Source: Hofstenia miamia (Eukaryota > Xenacoelomorpha > Acoela). From it: a stretch of DNA of 64,000 bases. Where the stretch lies: NCBI GenBank assembly GCA_004352715.1, contig SCFE01000018.1, positions 1,124,334-1,188,333 of the forward strand. Direction: 5' to 3'. Made by a program: the position numbers and the translations under genes. A model generated the notes under the pieces. That model searched no databases, had not been told where the DNA came from, and saw only the letters and a list, made by a program, of their open reading frames with translations. Shown piece by piece: positions 12,385-23,760 of the stretch (positions are counted from its first letter, which is position 1; the number at the start of each line of letters is the position of its first letter).

Positions 12385-12392
12385 CTGTGCTG

Positions 12393-12885
12393 TTGCTTTT
12401 TATTTTTCACTAGAGACATGCTAGCCTTTACAATTGCCAGCAGCCAGTTTTTAATATTTGGCACTATTAGTGATACTGCTATCTCAATTTGTTTTTTGCT
12501 CACTATTTTGAGCCTAGCACATCAATTGATTGGGGGATGAATATTTTCATCAACTGTTAGAAATATGGTCATGATCCATGCTGCACTACTATACTAGATA
12601 ATTAGGCAGTTGTGCTCTGGGGAAGATGCCTCTGAAGCTGACCTGCATTTATAATCTGTAGTTTTTCTCTATGCCTCTTAATATTTCTTCATTTGAATTG
12701 TGTTATCTTCCTGTTGTTGTTTTTATTTTAATCTTATGTCATTGTTCCTCAATGAGATTGTCTGCTTTTGTTTCCTTCCATACCTCCTGCAGCTCCTCCA
12801 AGAATTTCTTTCCTTGATTCAGGCTGCAGCAAATATTCACATCTGTTATCTGCTCTAAGTCTTCTGTAAATCCCATTGTTTCCAT
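12393..12885 (-). pseudogene. Element B ORF3, second half (split from 20,310 by element A)
   Basis: On the minus strand this continues the ORF3 homology that stops at 20,310. METMGFTEDLEQITDV and FLEELQEVWKETK at about 12,745-12,885 align with TIETTTNAEGVEKAN and IKRIQEIWNKMK of element A (17,205-17,325). SAAWIMTIFLTV and IKNWLLAIVKASMSL at about 12,405-12,585 align with RASAWLIAIFTT and TKNWLLKGHVEKLTS of A (17,505-17,680). Stops and frame changes are present. The junction with the 20,310 segment joins the same conserved block, which shows one element interrupted by another. The function of ORF3 is unknown. Confidence 0.8.
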
Positions 12886-14016
12886 TGTCTAGCATAATCC
12901 AAGGCATAATGCAGCTAAGAATTTAGATCGAATTATGATTTATTGATTGTAAACAAATTAAAGTTAATTATCATCATTATGTTTGTAATATACAACTAAG
13001 AAACAAGATAGCAAATTAGTACTTGTCAACAAATAATTTGTCTAAACAAAGGGGTGAAAATGCTTCCATTATTTTTAGCCATTTTTGCCAGACAAATAAG
13101 TTCAAATTCAAATGACAGTTACGTTTTAAATTCAACTATAAATAGAGTGAGAATTAATTTGGAAACTGTTGAAGTAAATTCTTCAAAAATCTTATCTTTA
13201 GATTTTATTTGGTTTGCTTACTTATAAATCATGTCAAGCTAAACAGTAGATGCAGTAGTAGTGTCTTGGGCACACATCAGGAGCAATTCGAGGGTCCTTG
13301 ATCCAAGCCATGAACCTGCATTTACATTAGGTGTATGAATAGGAGTTTTACTCCATTTAGCTGACTATTGATTCAATCATTTTCATGTATTAAATAATTG
13401 ATTATCACAAAAAAGGCTAGGAAGCCTACCATAGGTTATATCTATATTACATTAGCTAATTAGGTGACCTATAAATAGACTGATAAAATGACCATGCATG
13501 TACTATTATTTAAATGTAAGGTAGGATGCTGCAAGTAACTAGTTACTTTATTTATCTATGTTAATTAAAGCAATACTTTTTGGTAATGGCTAAAAGTAAT
13601 ATTTATTAAGCAGCTAGTGACACTGCCAGGTTGTGAAGTACTAAATTACACATTACAAATTGAGCCTTAAGTCAGTTACATCCAGCCTTGAGAGCTGCAC
13701 TGAGTTAGGATAAGGAACACTTAAGTTATTTTGTTGAGCTGAGGCTTGGAATTACCCAACCAACAATGGACGCACATGGATGTGGATTGGTTCAGAGATC
13801 GGAGTTGGCCAGTGGCCATTGTGGAATCACAGAATGGAGCTGCAGTAACAGCGTACCTAAATAGTAAGGGGTTACTCAAAGTTAATGCAAGTTAATGATA
13901 ACATATCTCATGTTGGAGCAAAGAATTAATATTAGTACATCCATACCCACATACAACAGGAAACAATGATTTAAAAGAATAATTAACTCTGTTGACACTT
14001 GGTAGCAGATGCTACA
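12886..14016 (+). repeat. Element A left LTR
   Basis: Nearly identical to 19,482-20,309, from TAGCATAATCCAAGGCATAATGC to GGTAGCAGATGCTACA. It differs by a segment of about 305 bp (about 13,482-13,787) that is absent from the right copy. The start is approximate because the first bases differ (TGTCTAGCAT against TGTGGCAT on the right). No clean target-site duplication is visible around the element. Confidence 0.85.
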
Positions 14017-14239
14017 TGCCAACTGTGACAGATAAGAACAAGAAGAACAATCAACCCAACATTCTAACTCGGGACTTGGAATCAACAGTAAGAAAAGCAA
14101 CCATGACAGAGAAAAAATGCACATGTGAAGAACACAATACAACACATAGTCAGCTACCACTACTACACCTGATCTAAAGCAGGTTCAAAGACAAAAATTG
14201 CACTGAAGTGCTAGCCACTACTAATTGTGAATCAAAATG

Positions 14240-14370
14240 ACAGACACAAACCAGGTCTGAAAGTTGAAAATGCATTGGTCAGGTCCATATAAAATAACTC
14301 AGGTACTACCAAATAATGAATACATGTTAAACAATGGTAGATTGTTGTATTTCCAGAATTTTAAATGAGC
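14240..14370 (+). pseudogene. Element A: integrase C-terminal GPY/F module
   Basis: After a leader of about 220 bases following the left LTR, the sequence reads NQV, a stop, KLKMHW, then SGPYKITQVLPNNEYML and LLYFQNF. This aligns with NQVRKLQALWAGPCTIIKTL of element B (about 21,690-21,780) and KLVTNWQGPFTIEKVL of element C (about 58,075-58,130). It is the GPY/F module at the C-terminus of many Ty3/Gypsy integrases. The zinc finger and DDE core, and all of gag, PR and RT, are absent. A single TGA in the same frame separates it from the ORF3 start. Confidence 0.75.
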
Positions 14371-14371
14371 A

Positions 14372-17300
14372 ATGGCAGATATTGAGGAATTGAGCTTGGA
14401 CAAAAACGCCAAATTTAAAATAAATCAAATCAATGGAAATGAAATTATGTATGATATGAGTGAGTAGACAGTTTACAGGAGGAAGGTTTTGATGAGGAAT
14501 TTGAAACTAACATTGATAATGAGGATTTACAAAGGAGAGTGCTGCCAAGATGAGCAGTGAGAGATAAATATATATATATGACCCAGGTGCATGGGGATTT
14601 AATTTACTTTCTGAATTTAGGCAAATCAAATGAGATGCAACAGCAATAACTGCTGAGGAGGAGAGTGCGCCAGAACCAGAGAACTGAGAAGATGACAACG
14701 TCAAACCTGAGGAGAAGGATACAAAGGACGTCAAATACAAGGTGGAAGGGATGAGAATGAACAAATGACTAATCAAAGGCGCAGAGTGAGAAGGCGTCCA
14801 AGTAGTCCCCAACGCCAATTTGAGGGCAGGGAGATGAAAAGACATAACGCCTCTCCTGCTGGAGATCTGCACTGCCAATTTGAGGGCAAGCAGAGAACCA
14901 GTGAAAACCCCAGATATCTGCAATGCCAATTCGAGGGCACACAGAGAACTGGTGGAAAGCAGCTCAACCTTGCTTCCAGTCCACTTTGCCAACTCAAGGG
15001 CAGTGCGACAATTGGAGTTTCTGGGGAAGGTGTAAGTGGGTGAAGAACCATATGCATATGAATGTGATTCGAGGCTGACATATCTACAGATCCCACAGCT
15101 GGTCAAGTGCTGAAAGAGTCAACTGTGAGCCAATTTGAGGGCAACTCAGTAGAGACCATCAGCATGGACTCACTTGATGGTGAGCTGAGCACCAGTAAGC
15201 CACTAAGGACTAAGCAGCTACACGTCCCCTCAGAAACCACATCAGATAAAACAGTATGCTCAAAGGAGAGAGAGAAAAGGATGTCAAAATAGATGGAGAG
15301 ACATTGCACCCCTATTTCATTGAAACACTAAAGATGAGAAATAACACATATGAAAAACTGTCGCCAGAAACAAAAGTGCACATATGAAGAATCGCAAAAA
15401 CAGAGGGCAGCAACCTACCCATTGTTTTAGACACACAAAAAAGACCAATTGTCAACACAATAATAAGTTATCAGAGCGAGCTGAATGAAACAGTAGAAAG
15501 ACCATGCATGCAAAGCATGGTACACATCACATTTGATGAGAATTTCACACTTGAAACAGCCCAAACAATCATGGCATATATAGAACAAATTGGAAAAATA
15601 CCAGAAATTAACATTGATAAAGATAATTTAACAATCATCCATATCCTAAAGGAGAAAGAATACATCAAAAACCTGGAAAAACAATTAGATCACACACTAA
15701 GGATGGCAAGAGTCCAAGGTATAAGAATGGTAATTATTGGAAGAATGACTCTTGAAGAACTGCCACCTTTTCTAGGCAACTTAAAAATAAGAGTGGAGAA
15801 TGTGTTCCTATGGGAGATAGCAATGGAGACAAAAATAGCAGAATTAATATGCCTCGATCTACAAATAGATTACTGGGTAGCCTACTNTCAAATGAGATGC
15901 AACAGCAATAACTGCTGAGGAGGAGAGTGCGCCAGAACCAGAGAACTGAGAAGATGACAATGTCAAACCTGAGGAGAAGGATACAAAGGACGTCAAATAC
16001 AAGGTGGAAGGGATGAGAATGAACAAATGACTAATCAAAGGCGCAGAGTGAGAAGGCGTCCAAGTAGTCCCCAACGCCAATTTGAGGGCAGGGAGATGAA
16101 AAGACATAACGCCTCTCCTGCTGGAGATCTGCACTGCCAATTTGAGGGCAAGCAGAGAACCAGTGAAAACCCCAGATATCTGCAATGCCAATTCGAGGGC
16201 ACACAGAGAACTGGTGGAAAGCAGCTCAACCTTGCTTCCAGTCCACTTTGCCAACTCAAGGGCAGTGCGACAATTGGAGTTTCTGGGGAAGGTGTAAGTG
16301 GGTGAAGAACCATATGCATATGAATGTGATTCGAGGCTGACATATCTACAGATCCCACAGCTGGTCAAGTGCTGAAAGAGTCAACTGTGAGCCAATTTGA
16401 GGGCAACTCAGTAGAGACCATCAGCATGGACTCACTTGATGGTGAGCTGAGCACCAGTAAGCCACTAAGGACTAAGCAGCTACACGTCCCCTCAGAAACC
16501 ACATCAGATAAAACAGTATGCTCAAAGGAGAGAGAGAAAAGGATGTCAAAATAGATGGAGAGACATTGCACCCCTATTTCATTGAAACACTAAAGATGAG
16601 AAATAACACATATGAAAAACTGTCGCCAGAAACAAAAGTGCACATATGAAGAATCGCAAAAACAGAGGGCAGCAACCTACCCATTGTTTTAGACACACAA
16701 AAAAGACCAATTGTCAACACAATAATAAGTTATCAGAGCGAGCTGAATGAAACAGTAGAAAGACCATGCATGCAAAGCATGGTACACATCACATTTGATG
16801 AGAATTTCACACTTGAAACAGCCCAAACAATCATGGCATATATAGAACAAATTGGAAAAATACCAGAAATTAACATTGATAAAGATAATTTAACAATCAT
16901 CCATATCCTAAAGGAGAAAGAATACATCAAAAACCTGGAAAAACAATTAGATCACACACTAAGGATGGCAAGAGTCCAAGGTATAAGAATGGTAATTATT
17001 GGAAGAATGACTCTTGAAGAACTGCCACCTTTTCTAGGCAACTTAAAAATAAGAGTGGAGAATGTGTTCCTATGGGAGATAGCAATGGAGACAAAAATAG
17101 CAGAATTAATATGCCTCGATCTACAAATAGATTACTGGGTAGCCTACTGCAGATTGATGGTAGATCCTTGCATAGCCATAGAGCTTTACAAACAAATCAA
17201 GACGATAGAAACAACAACAAATGCAGAGGGTGTGGAAAAAGCAAACATGCTGTTCATTAAGTGCAGCCTCACACAAAGACTGGAGCACATCAAAAGAATA

Positions 17301-19534
17301 CAGGAAATATGGAACAAAATGAAATTGCAGAAGAAAATCAAAGAGGAATGGCCCAAAATAGATATTGAAGCTCTGCCAAAAAAATACCACAAAGCGATTG
17401 AGGTGGCACTAACAGAAATAAACAGAGTGTATGAGCTAAACTCAACAAAAGATTTTAAGAACATGATATTCAAAGAGAAGAACGCCCCAGAGATCAGATT
17501 TAGAGCATCCGCATGGCTGATAGCGATATTTACAACACAAGAGCAAGGATTACAATTACCAATCTCATGAGCAGGCCAACACAAACTAACAAAGGCAAAG
17601 AAATATGAAATAGCAATGTTTCTGATAAACACTCAAACAAAAAACTGGCTACTAAAAGGACATGTAGAGAAATTGACATCGCCTGACAAACTAAAGAAGC
17701 TGATGCAAAAAAATTGAAAAATTTGTTAGCAGGCTAATATTCAATAAAAGCTGGATGGGAAGAATATCAACAGTAGACATGGTGAACATAACAGGAATTG
17801 CACCAGAAGAAATAACAATATTCAACAAACCCATGAGAAAATACATGTGGGGGTGCTACATCAGAAATGCGACTAAGGCAGGTCCAAACAGAACCTTGGT
17901 TAACAACCAAAAAGATCATAAAGAGGAAAATCGCAAACACCAAGGAAATCACAAACATGATGAAAGACAAAAACTTACAACAAGTGCTTGAACAGGACAT
18001 GAAAAAGTACGAGAAAGAAAGCCCTTGCTGCATGTTTGTAAAAATAATTAAGAGCACAGAAATGATGTGGAGAGGAGGCATAACAGAACCTGTCGAAGTC
18101 TGCCCAGATGATAACCAAGACACAAAGAAATCCTGGAGGAGGAGGAACTGTTAACATCAACACAATTAATCCTATCCCAGAAAACCCAAAAACAAATTGA
18201 TAGAATAAACATAGAGAAATGGGGAGCCTCCACACCAGAACACACAATGGAATGGATCGACACAGACGATGAAAGATTTCTAGTCAAGATAAAGATAACA
18301 AAAGAGTCAGAGGAAATTCGCTCCAAAAATTCCCAGTATGTCAAAGAAGAGCAAATGGTCGCATCAATGAAGCTCATGTACCAGCTAGCAGTGGATGTAG
18401 AATGCATCACATCAAGACAAGAAATAAACGAGAAAATTCAGATAAAAATGAGCAGAAGAGGCCTAACACAAATCTTTTGGGACACATTAAAAGATAGCAA
18501 AATGAATTACCCATCCACAATTGAACTGGCAACAGTGCTGACATCAGAGGACTACAGAGAAATAGAGAAGCAGATAAGAACTAAGATCCTCATTTGTACC
18601 CCACCAGAGACAATCTCCATCCTGATGGTACTGCCCAGATGGAGGATACTGAAAAATGTAAGAATCGTGAAAACCTTCTTACATGAATACAAGACATATG
18701 TAAATACTCGAGAAAGAGCTAAAGCTATAGTTGAGAGAGAAGATTACAAGAAAACAAAAGAAATAATGCTCAACAACAACAACAAAGAAAGAGTATATGT
18801 GGAAGGAGTGATAACTCCTTATCAGCTATACACACAAGAGAAACCTATAAATGAGCAATTAAAGGAATTATGAGATGAAATAGACAAATGAACAACAAAA
18901 GCAATAATGCTATTCTTGGGAGTGAATGATGTAGTCTGGCTAGATCTATGGGACAAGAAATACAGATTCTATGATGTCACTAAATGTGTGGAAATAGTAA
19001 CAATGATGAGGTTAAACAGAAATGACCCAACAATGATCACAGAGGAAGAAGTTAAAGAGAACATAAGTTTCTTCTACAAAGACGTAGCAAACACAAGAAG
19101 CCTCAGGAAAGTCTTCACATTTTCCAGACACAACAATACGCAAAGAAATGGCGCACACAAGTAGATCAGATATGCAAATGAAACTGATGATAGTGATAAA
19201 GGGCATACATCTATACAGGAAATTTTACGATATTTTCTCAGCTAAAATGAATGAACTCAGAGAGATAACACCAATCTCAGAAAACATCAAATAGACAAAG
19301 TTTTTATGCTATCATAGCACCATAACAACAGAAAGAGAGGCAGTACTCAAGATGACAAAACAACCTGAATTTGTGACCACAAGCTGGAGCAATCCTCGTG
19401 CAGAAGCAATAATTAAAAAAGCTGATGAACTAGTCCACAGGGAACAAGTAGTACTAAAAATAATGCAAGCTGAGGAGGGCGTGTGGCATAATCCAAGGCA
19501 TAATGCTGCTAAGAAGAGAAGATCAAAGGATTAG
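14372..19534 (+). CDS. Element A ORF3: long unrecognised protein downstream of integrase (interrupted)
   Basis: ORF3 starts near MADIEELSLDKNAKFK (14,372), in frame with the integrase tail. In order it has: an acidic EEGFDEEF motif (about 14,480); a region with spaced QFEG/CQFEG motifs (14,814-15,143, repeated at +1,262); a GETLHPYFIETL block (16,557); a long clean frame of 266 codons (16,770-17,570) with METKIAELICLD, LMVDPCIAIELYKQI and ASAWLIAIFTT; a TKNWLLKGHVEKL block (about 17,640); INIEKWGAS (about 18,207); a clean 208-codon frame (18,247-18,873) with NKERVYVEGVITPYQLY; YRFYDVTKCVEIVTMM (about 18,960); and GIHLYRKFYDIFSAKM to the end. The frame runs 52 bases into the right LTR. Composition is hydrophilic and lysine- and glutamate-rich, with no signal peptide or clear transmembrane segment. 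About four or five frameshifts or stops and an internal 1,261-bp duplication break it. Homologues occur in elements B and C. I do not recognise the family. Confidence 0.7.
14626..17148 (+). repeat. Exact 1.26-kb tandem duplication joined by one N
   Basis: Copy 1 is 14,626-15,886 and copy 2 is 15,888-17,148, each 1,261 bp. By eye they are almost identical (for example GATGACAACG against GATGACAATG). The single N at 15,887 is exactly at the junction. Element C shows no such duplication, so a collapsed or misjoined assembly is as likely as a real duplication. Confidence 0.95.
14814..15143 (+). repeat. Spaced GCCAATTTGAGGGCA motif in ORF3
   Basis: A 15-base motif or close variants occurs at 14,814, 14,874, 14,925, 14,988 and 15,129, and again in the duplicated copy. 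It encodes QFEG or CQFEG (CQLKG once). The motif is an imperfect palindrome (TGCC...GGCA). Spacings are 60, 51, 63 and 141 bases, so it looks like a degenerate short-unit repeat within the coding region. Confidence 0.7.
19471..19481 (+). promoter_or_regulatory. Polypurine tract of element A
   Basis: TGAGGAGGGCG lies immediately upstream of the right LTR start TGTGGCAT. Element C has the matching arrangement (GAGCAAGGGGGCG before TGTAGAGTC on its own strand). A purine run abutting the 3' LTR is the expected plus-strand primer site. Confidence 0.65.
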
Positions 19535-20309
19535 TCAGAATTAAGATCAAATTATGATTTATTGATTGTAAACAAATTAAAGTTAATTAGCATCATTATG
19601 TTTGTAATATGCAACTAAGAAACAAGATAGCAAATTAGTACTTGTCAATGAATAATTTGACTAAACAAAGGGGGCCAAAATGCTTCCATTATTTTTAGCC
19701 ATTTTTGGCAAATGTATAAATTCAAATTTGAATGACAGGTACTTTTTGAATTCAACTATAAATAGAGTGAGAATTAATTTGGAAACTGTTGAAGTAAATT
19801 CTTCGAAAATCTTATCTTTAGATTTTATTTGGTTTGCTTACTTATAAATCATGTCAAGCTAAACAGTAGTTGCAGTAGTAGTGTCTTGGGCACACATCAG
19901 GAGCAATTCGAGGGTCCTTGATCCAAGCCATGAACCTGCATTTACATTAGGTGTATGAATATGAGTTTTACTCCATTTAGCTGACTATTAATTCAATCAT
20001 TTGCATGTATTAAATAATTGATTATCACAAAAAAGGCTAGGAAGCCTACCATAGGTTATATCTATATTACATTAGCTAATTGGTTCAGAGATCAGAGTTG
20101 GCTGGAGGCCATTGTGGAATTACAGAAAGGAGCTGTGGCAATGGCATACCTAAATAGTACAGAGTTACTCAAAGTTAATGCAAGTTAATGATAACATATC
20201 TCAGGTTGGAGCAGAGAATTAATGTTAGTACATCCATACCCGCATACAACAGGAAACAATGATTTAAAAGAATAATTAACTCTGTTGATGCTTGGTAGCA
20301 GATGCTACA
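19482..20309 (+). repeat. Element A right LTR
   Basis: It begins TGTGGCAT and ends ATGCTACA, an imperfect inverted pair (7 of 8). The body matches the left LTR closely. It lacks the 305-bp segment found in the left LTR. Element B ORF3 resumes immediately after it, on the opposite strand. Confidence 0.88.
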
Positions 20310-21600
20310 CTTACATGGACATATCAATAGCCATTTTTGGTTCAACCATCAATTGGTGTGTTGATGGCCAATGATCCAAGCTGAGATCAGCTTAGAGACT
20401 GTTTGTTGCATTTGACTGTTATCCACTGTGAAAAAATTCTGCATGCATTCTGCCATGTCCAGGAAGTTTTCTGGTGGGCTTTTGTTTTGTCTGCTGCTTA
20501 CTATTATTAAGTGGAACTTTTCTATGTTCACCATCATCATCATTTTGTCGATAATTTTTGTGAGGTTTTTTATATATATAAGGAATTATCAACAGATTCT
20601 CTGTTTTTAGGTTCACATGATTCGTTTTTTCTAGTACATTTCTTTTGGGAATAAATTTCTGTGACTCAATAAATGACATGTGGACAGTACTTCTGAAATA
20701 TGTTTGTGCCAATCTTTGTCTGTGTTCCATGTCAATGACTAATGGTATATTCATGACCTTTGTTTTCAGTTTCATGTATTTTTGTACAATTTTGTCACAT
20801 GTTCTCAGGGGCAGTTTTCCATGTGCATTCTCTATTATTTGACTGGTTGTCATGAAATATGGATGTAGGACTTCTGCCCCTATTTGTGTCATCTTATCTG
20901 ATCTTTCTCATGAGCACATTGATGATATCAATTGGCTACAACTTGATGGTGGATCTATGCATGTTGTTATTTGTATCTTACAGAATGCTCTGATATATGC
21001 ACTCATTCTCAATTTAAACTACATTTCAGATGCACTGCTCATGTCTTGCAGCCCATCATCTTTCCATTTATGACTGAGTACGGCTATGAGCTCTATGGTT
21101 ATCCCAGCTTTACATTCCTGGAGTATGTTCTTGTCTGTAACCCATATGTCAGGACCTTTACATTTGCCCTGCATACTTGTCAGGCATTGCACTCCATTGG
21201 TTGCAGAGACTTTCAGTTTGCTCTGATCAATTGGACTTCTATTCTGCTTATCCTCACTTCAGTTTCTGCATACTCTCACCCTTTGGTTGGTCAAGTGTAA
21301 CAACCATGATCTCTTCAGTATCTCAGGATTTGCATTCTTTGTACTCACCTTCTGGTGCTTGATCTTTGTTCTTCCTCTGAGCATTCCCATTGACTTCTCT
21401 TCATTTTCGTTTTTCATAAACATAGTAATTATGATTAAATCCCATATTGCTGGTTCATAACAACTCTTATTTTTGGCCTCTCTTTGAGGCACCACTCAAG
21501 GTGATAATTCAGATTCATTGATTTTATAGTATGCTTCTTTGTTGAACTCTTCCTCATCTATGATGTCAACATCACTCATTACATAGTAATTCTGATTTTA
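20310..21600 (-). pseudogene. Element B ORF3, first half
   Basis: On the minus strand, after one in-frame TAA following the integrase tail, there is the acidic motif IIDEEEFNKEAYYKI (about 21,530-21,570). A variable basic region follows (21,259-21,495), then GAEVLHPYFMTTSQ (about 20,840-20,885), which aligns with GETLHPYFIETL of element A and GDETIYPYFIAT of element C. The conserved block carries on through 20,419-20,890 with several stops. The last residues, LMVEPKMAIDM, align with LMVDPCIAIEL of element A. At 20,310 the frame is cut by element A's LTR and resumes at 12,885. No function is assigned. Confidence 0.8.
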
Positions 21601-22850
21601 ATTGTGTAGAATTTCAAATTGTGCCTCATTGCTTAGCTCCACATTTTGTATGTTGCCTATTGCGCATTCTAGATTTTGGAAGTGTAATGGTTGTCCATCA
21701 CTCAATTTGTATTGATTACTTGGTAGTGTTTTTATTATGGTGCATGGCCCTGCCCACAGTGCTTGTAGTTTCCTTACTTGGTTGACATTGCTCACCTTTT
21801 CAACAATAGATGCATACACCAGGGCTCCCACTATATGGCCTTCCATATACATTGTTGTTGAAGTTTCCCTCCTGCCACACTGCTGATATTTTCATATTTC
21901 TGCACACTGTTTCATGAACTTTGGCCATCTGGAGTTTCAAAATTTTTACATATTTTTTGTCTATCTGATTGTAGTGATTTGTGTACTGCATTACGAGTGG
22001 GGTTGATGCTTCTCTGCCAAACATTGCCATGAATGGTGTGATTCCTGTTGTTTAGTGTAACAATGTGTTGTAAAAATATTCTATCATCTCTATGACCTGT
22101 CGCCATTTCCTGCCTCCTATGTGTGAAGTCACTACCTTCATCAGCTTGATCAGTATTTGATTCAGTCATTCTGCAGCTCTGTTTGCCTTCAGGCAGCAGG
22201 CTGTTGTTTTTTCATGTTCCAACTCTATTAATTTTGTCCTTTCCTCAAATAGTTTACCTTCAAACAGTACACCTCTGTCTTTAATTAATTTTTCCATGAG
22301 ATTGAACTTCAATATCAATTACTTCACGACTTTATCTGCCACCACTTTCATCACTGTTGAGTAAAGGGGAATTATTCTGCAGAACAATGTGAAGTTATCA
22401 AATATAACCAATGTGTGTTGTAATCCTTTGTTGTCTTTCAATAGCATTTCAATGTCCATGTGCACTATCTCATTCACTGTTGTACCTATTATTTTCACTA
22501 GCAGTATGTTTTGCTTTGGAAAATGCAGCTTGTTGTTCAGTAAGGAGTCCATACACTTATTGATTACATCTTTGACGACCTTGTGCATGCTGATGGTTAT
22601 ATATTTCATGTTAAATGTCATCTCCATTTTGGTTTATGCTGAGATGTTATTTTTAATGTATTGTTCTTACCAGGTCTCTCTTATAGTACCCAGATATAAC
22701 TATCCTCTTGTTCTGTCCTTCTGTGTATAGCAGTCCTCTCTTGTTGACTTTCCATTTGTATCATCTGAATTGTGAGTTTGTTTCTTTGCTGATTAGTGCT
22801 TCTGGATTGTTCACTTTCCTCTTTATTTGTTTCAAATGGGGGATGGAAAA
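21601..22850 (-). pseudogene. Element B: integrase relic with GPY/F tail
   Basis: The minus strand opens near 22,800 in the RNase H-integrase linker (KWKVNKRGLLYTEGQNKR) and runs into the zinc-binding part. The core start follows: INKCMDSLLNNKLHFP, then NEIVHMDIEMLLKDNKGLQ and LVIFDNFTLFCRIIPL (22,319-22,627). The core middle (about 21,860-22,300) is badly broken but retains AMFGREASTPL. The C-terminal GPY/F module is VNQVRKLQALWAGPCTII (about 21,700-21,800). The first catalytic Asp is visible, but the core is not open, so it is inactive. Homology stops abruptly at about 22,850, so gag, PR and RT are missing on that side. Confidence 0.8.
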
Positions 22851-22939
22851 TTAAAGATTTTTACAAATTTATTGTTTTAAATAAAATTTGAAATTTATTG
22901 CACTGTTACACTTGGTCTGAATAGGTGCCTTTACATTTG

Positions 22940-23760
22940 CACATTCCTACCTTAGGTGAGGTTGACAAGAATGCTCTTACGCTTGCATTCTGTCACGCTA
23001 CTGAAGTGCAATGCTCTGTTGATGCCTTTTCAATCAAAATGGATGACCTAAACAAGAAATTTAATTCAATTAGAAAAAAATTCATATAGATTGTTGAAAG
23101 TAAACTTCACACAAATTGAATCAATTGATGAGAATATCAGAGAGCTTAAAAAATTGGTGCTATTTACTTAAATAACCATGCTTCCATGAACAAAACAACT
23201 ATTCTGGATGTTTAAGATGTGAGCAATGTCTTTGAAATTCTAGGGTTTCTTGATTCTAATCATGAAAAGCCACTGGATATCAGGACAATTGGAAAGTTTT
23301 CATATACACAGGCATGTAAATAGTTATTGAGTTTGGATTGGAATGGACAGTTAAAAAAACTGCTAGCTAATTCATATAAACTGAAAGCATTTATATTTCA
23401 CGTTGCTTTTCTGATGCAGAACATGAAATAGAAAAGAACATTTAAAAGAAACATTACAATCTCATCCAAAATAGATTTGCAAAAAACACTTAAGATTTTA
23501 ATTTTGAAGCTTTTTAATGAAGGAATTGAGGTCAACATTGATTGACTAAATCTAATCTGCCTAAAACATTAACACTAATTGCACAATCAATTAAAAGCAT
23601 ACAGGTTGAGTTGAAAGTGTTGGCTAATACGTGTACTCCTGTTGTTATTATTTTTGGTGAATGCTGGTTATCTAGCACTATTGATAATGAAATATGCATT
23701 CTTCAATTTTTAATTTTTAGCCAAGTAAAAGCTATTGGCTGCAAACTGCAATTTTAAGTT
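22940..23760 (+). pseudogene. Possible LINE ORF1-like remnant
   Basis: Broken frames read MDDLNKKFNSIRKKF (coiled-coil-like), then FEILGFLDSNHEKPLDIRTI and LLANSYKLKAFIFHV. The order coiled coil, basic strand, then a LLxNSYKLK-type phrase resembles the nucleic-acid-binding first ORF of some non-LTR elements. The match is by general pattern only, with many stops. Confidence 0.3.

Noticed and set aside
14000-14012. TGGTAGCAGAT as a methionine-initiator-type primer-binding site
   Set aside because: The same bases occur inside the right LTR (20,293-20,303), so they belong to the LTR end. The true site should start after the terminal CA at 14,016.
14507-15106. 199-codon minus-strand ORF inside element A
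   Set aside because: It lies antisense to ORF3, whose plus-strand blocks have homologues in B and C. The antisense frame has none and reflects the duplicated sequence.
12886-20315. Target-site duplication around element A
   Set aside because: The bases before 12,886 (TCCAT) and after 20,309 (CTTAC) do not match. Shifting the boundaries by a few bases gives no convincing 4-6-bp duplicate.
20428-21362. Series of plus-strand ORFs with membrane-like segments
   Set aside because: Antisense of element B ORF3, which is supported on the minus strand by homology to A and C.
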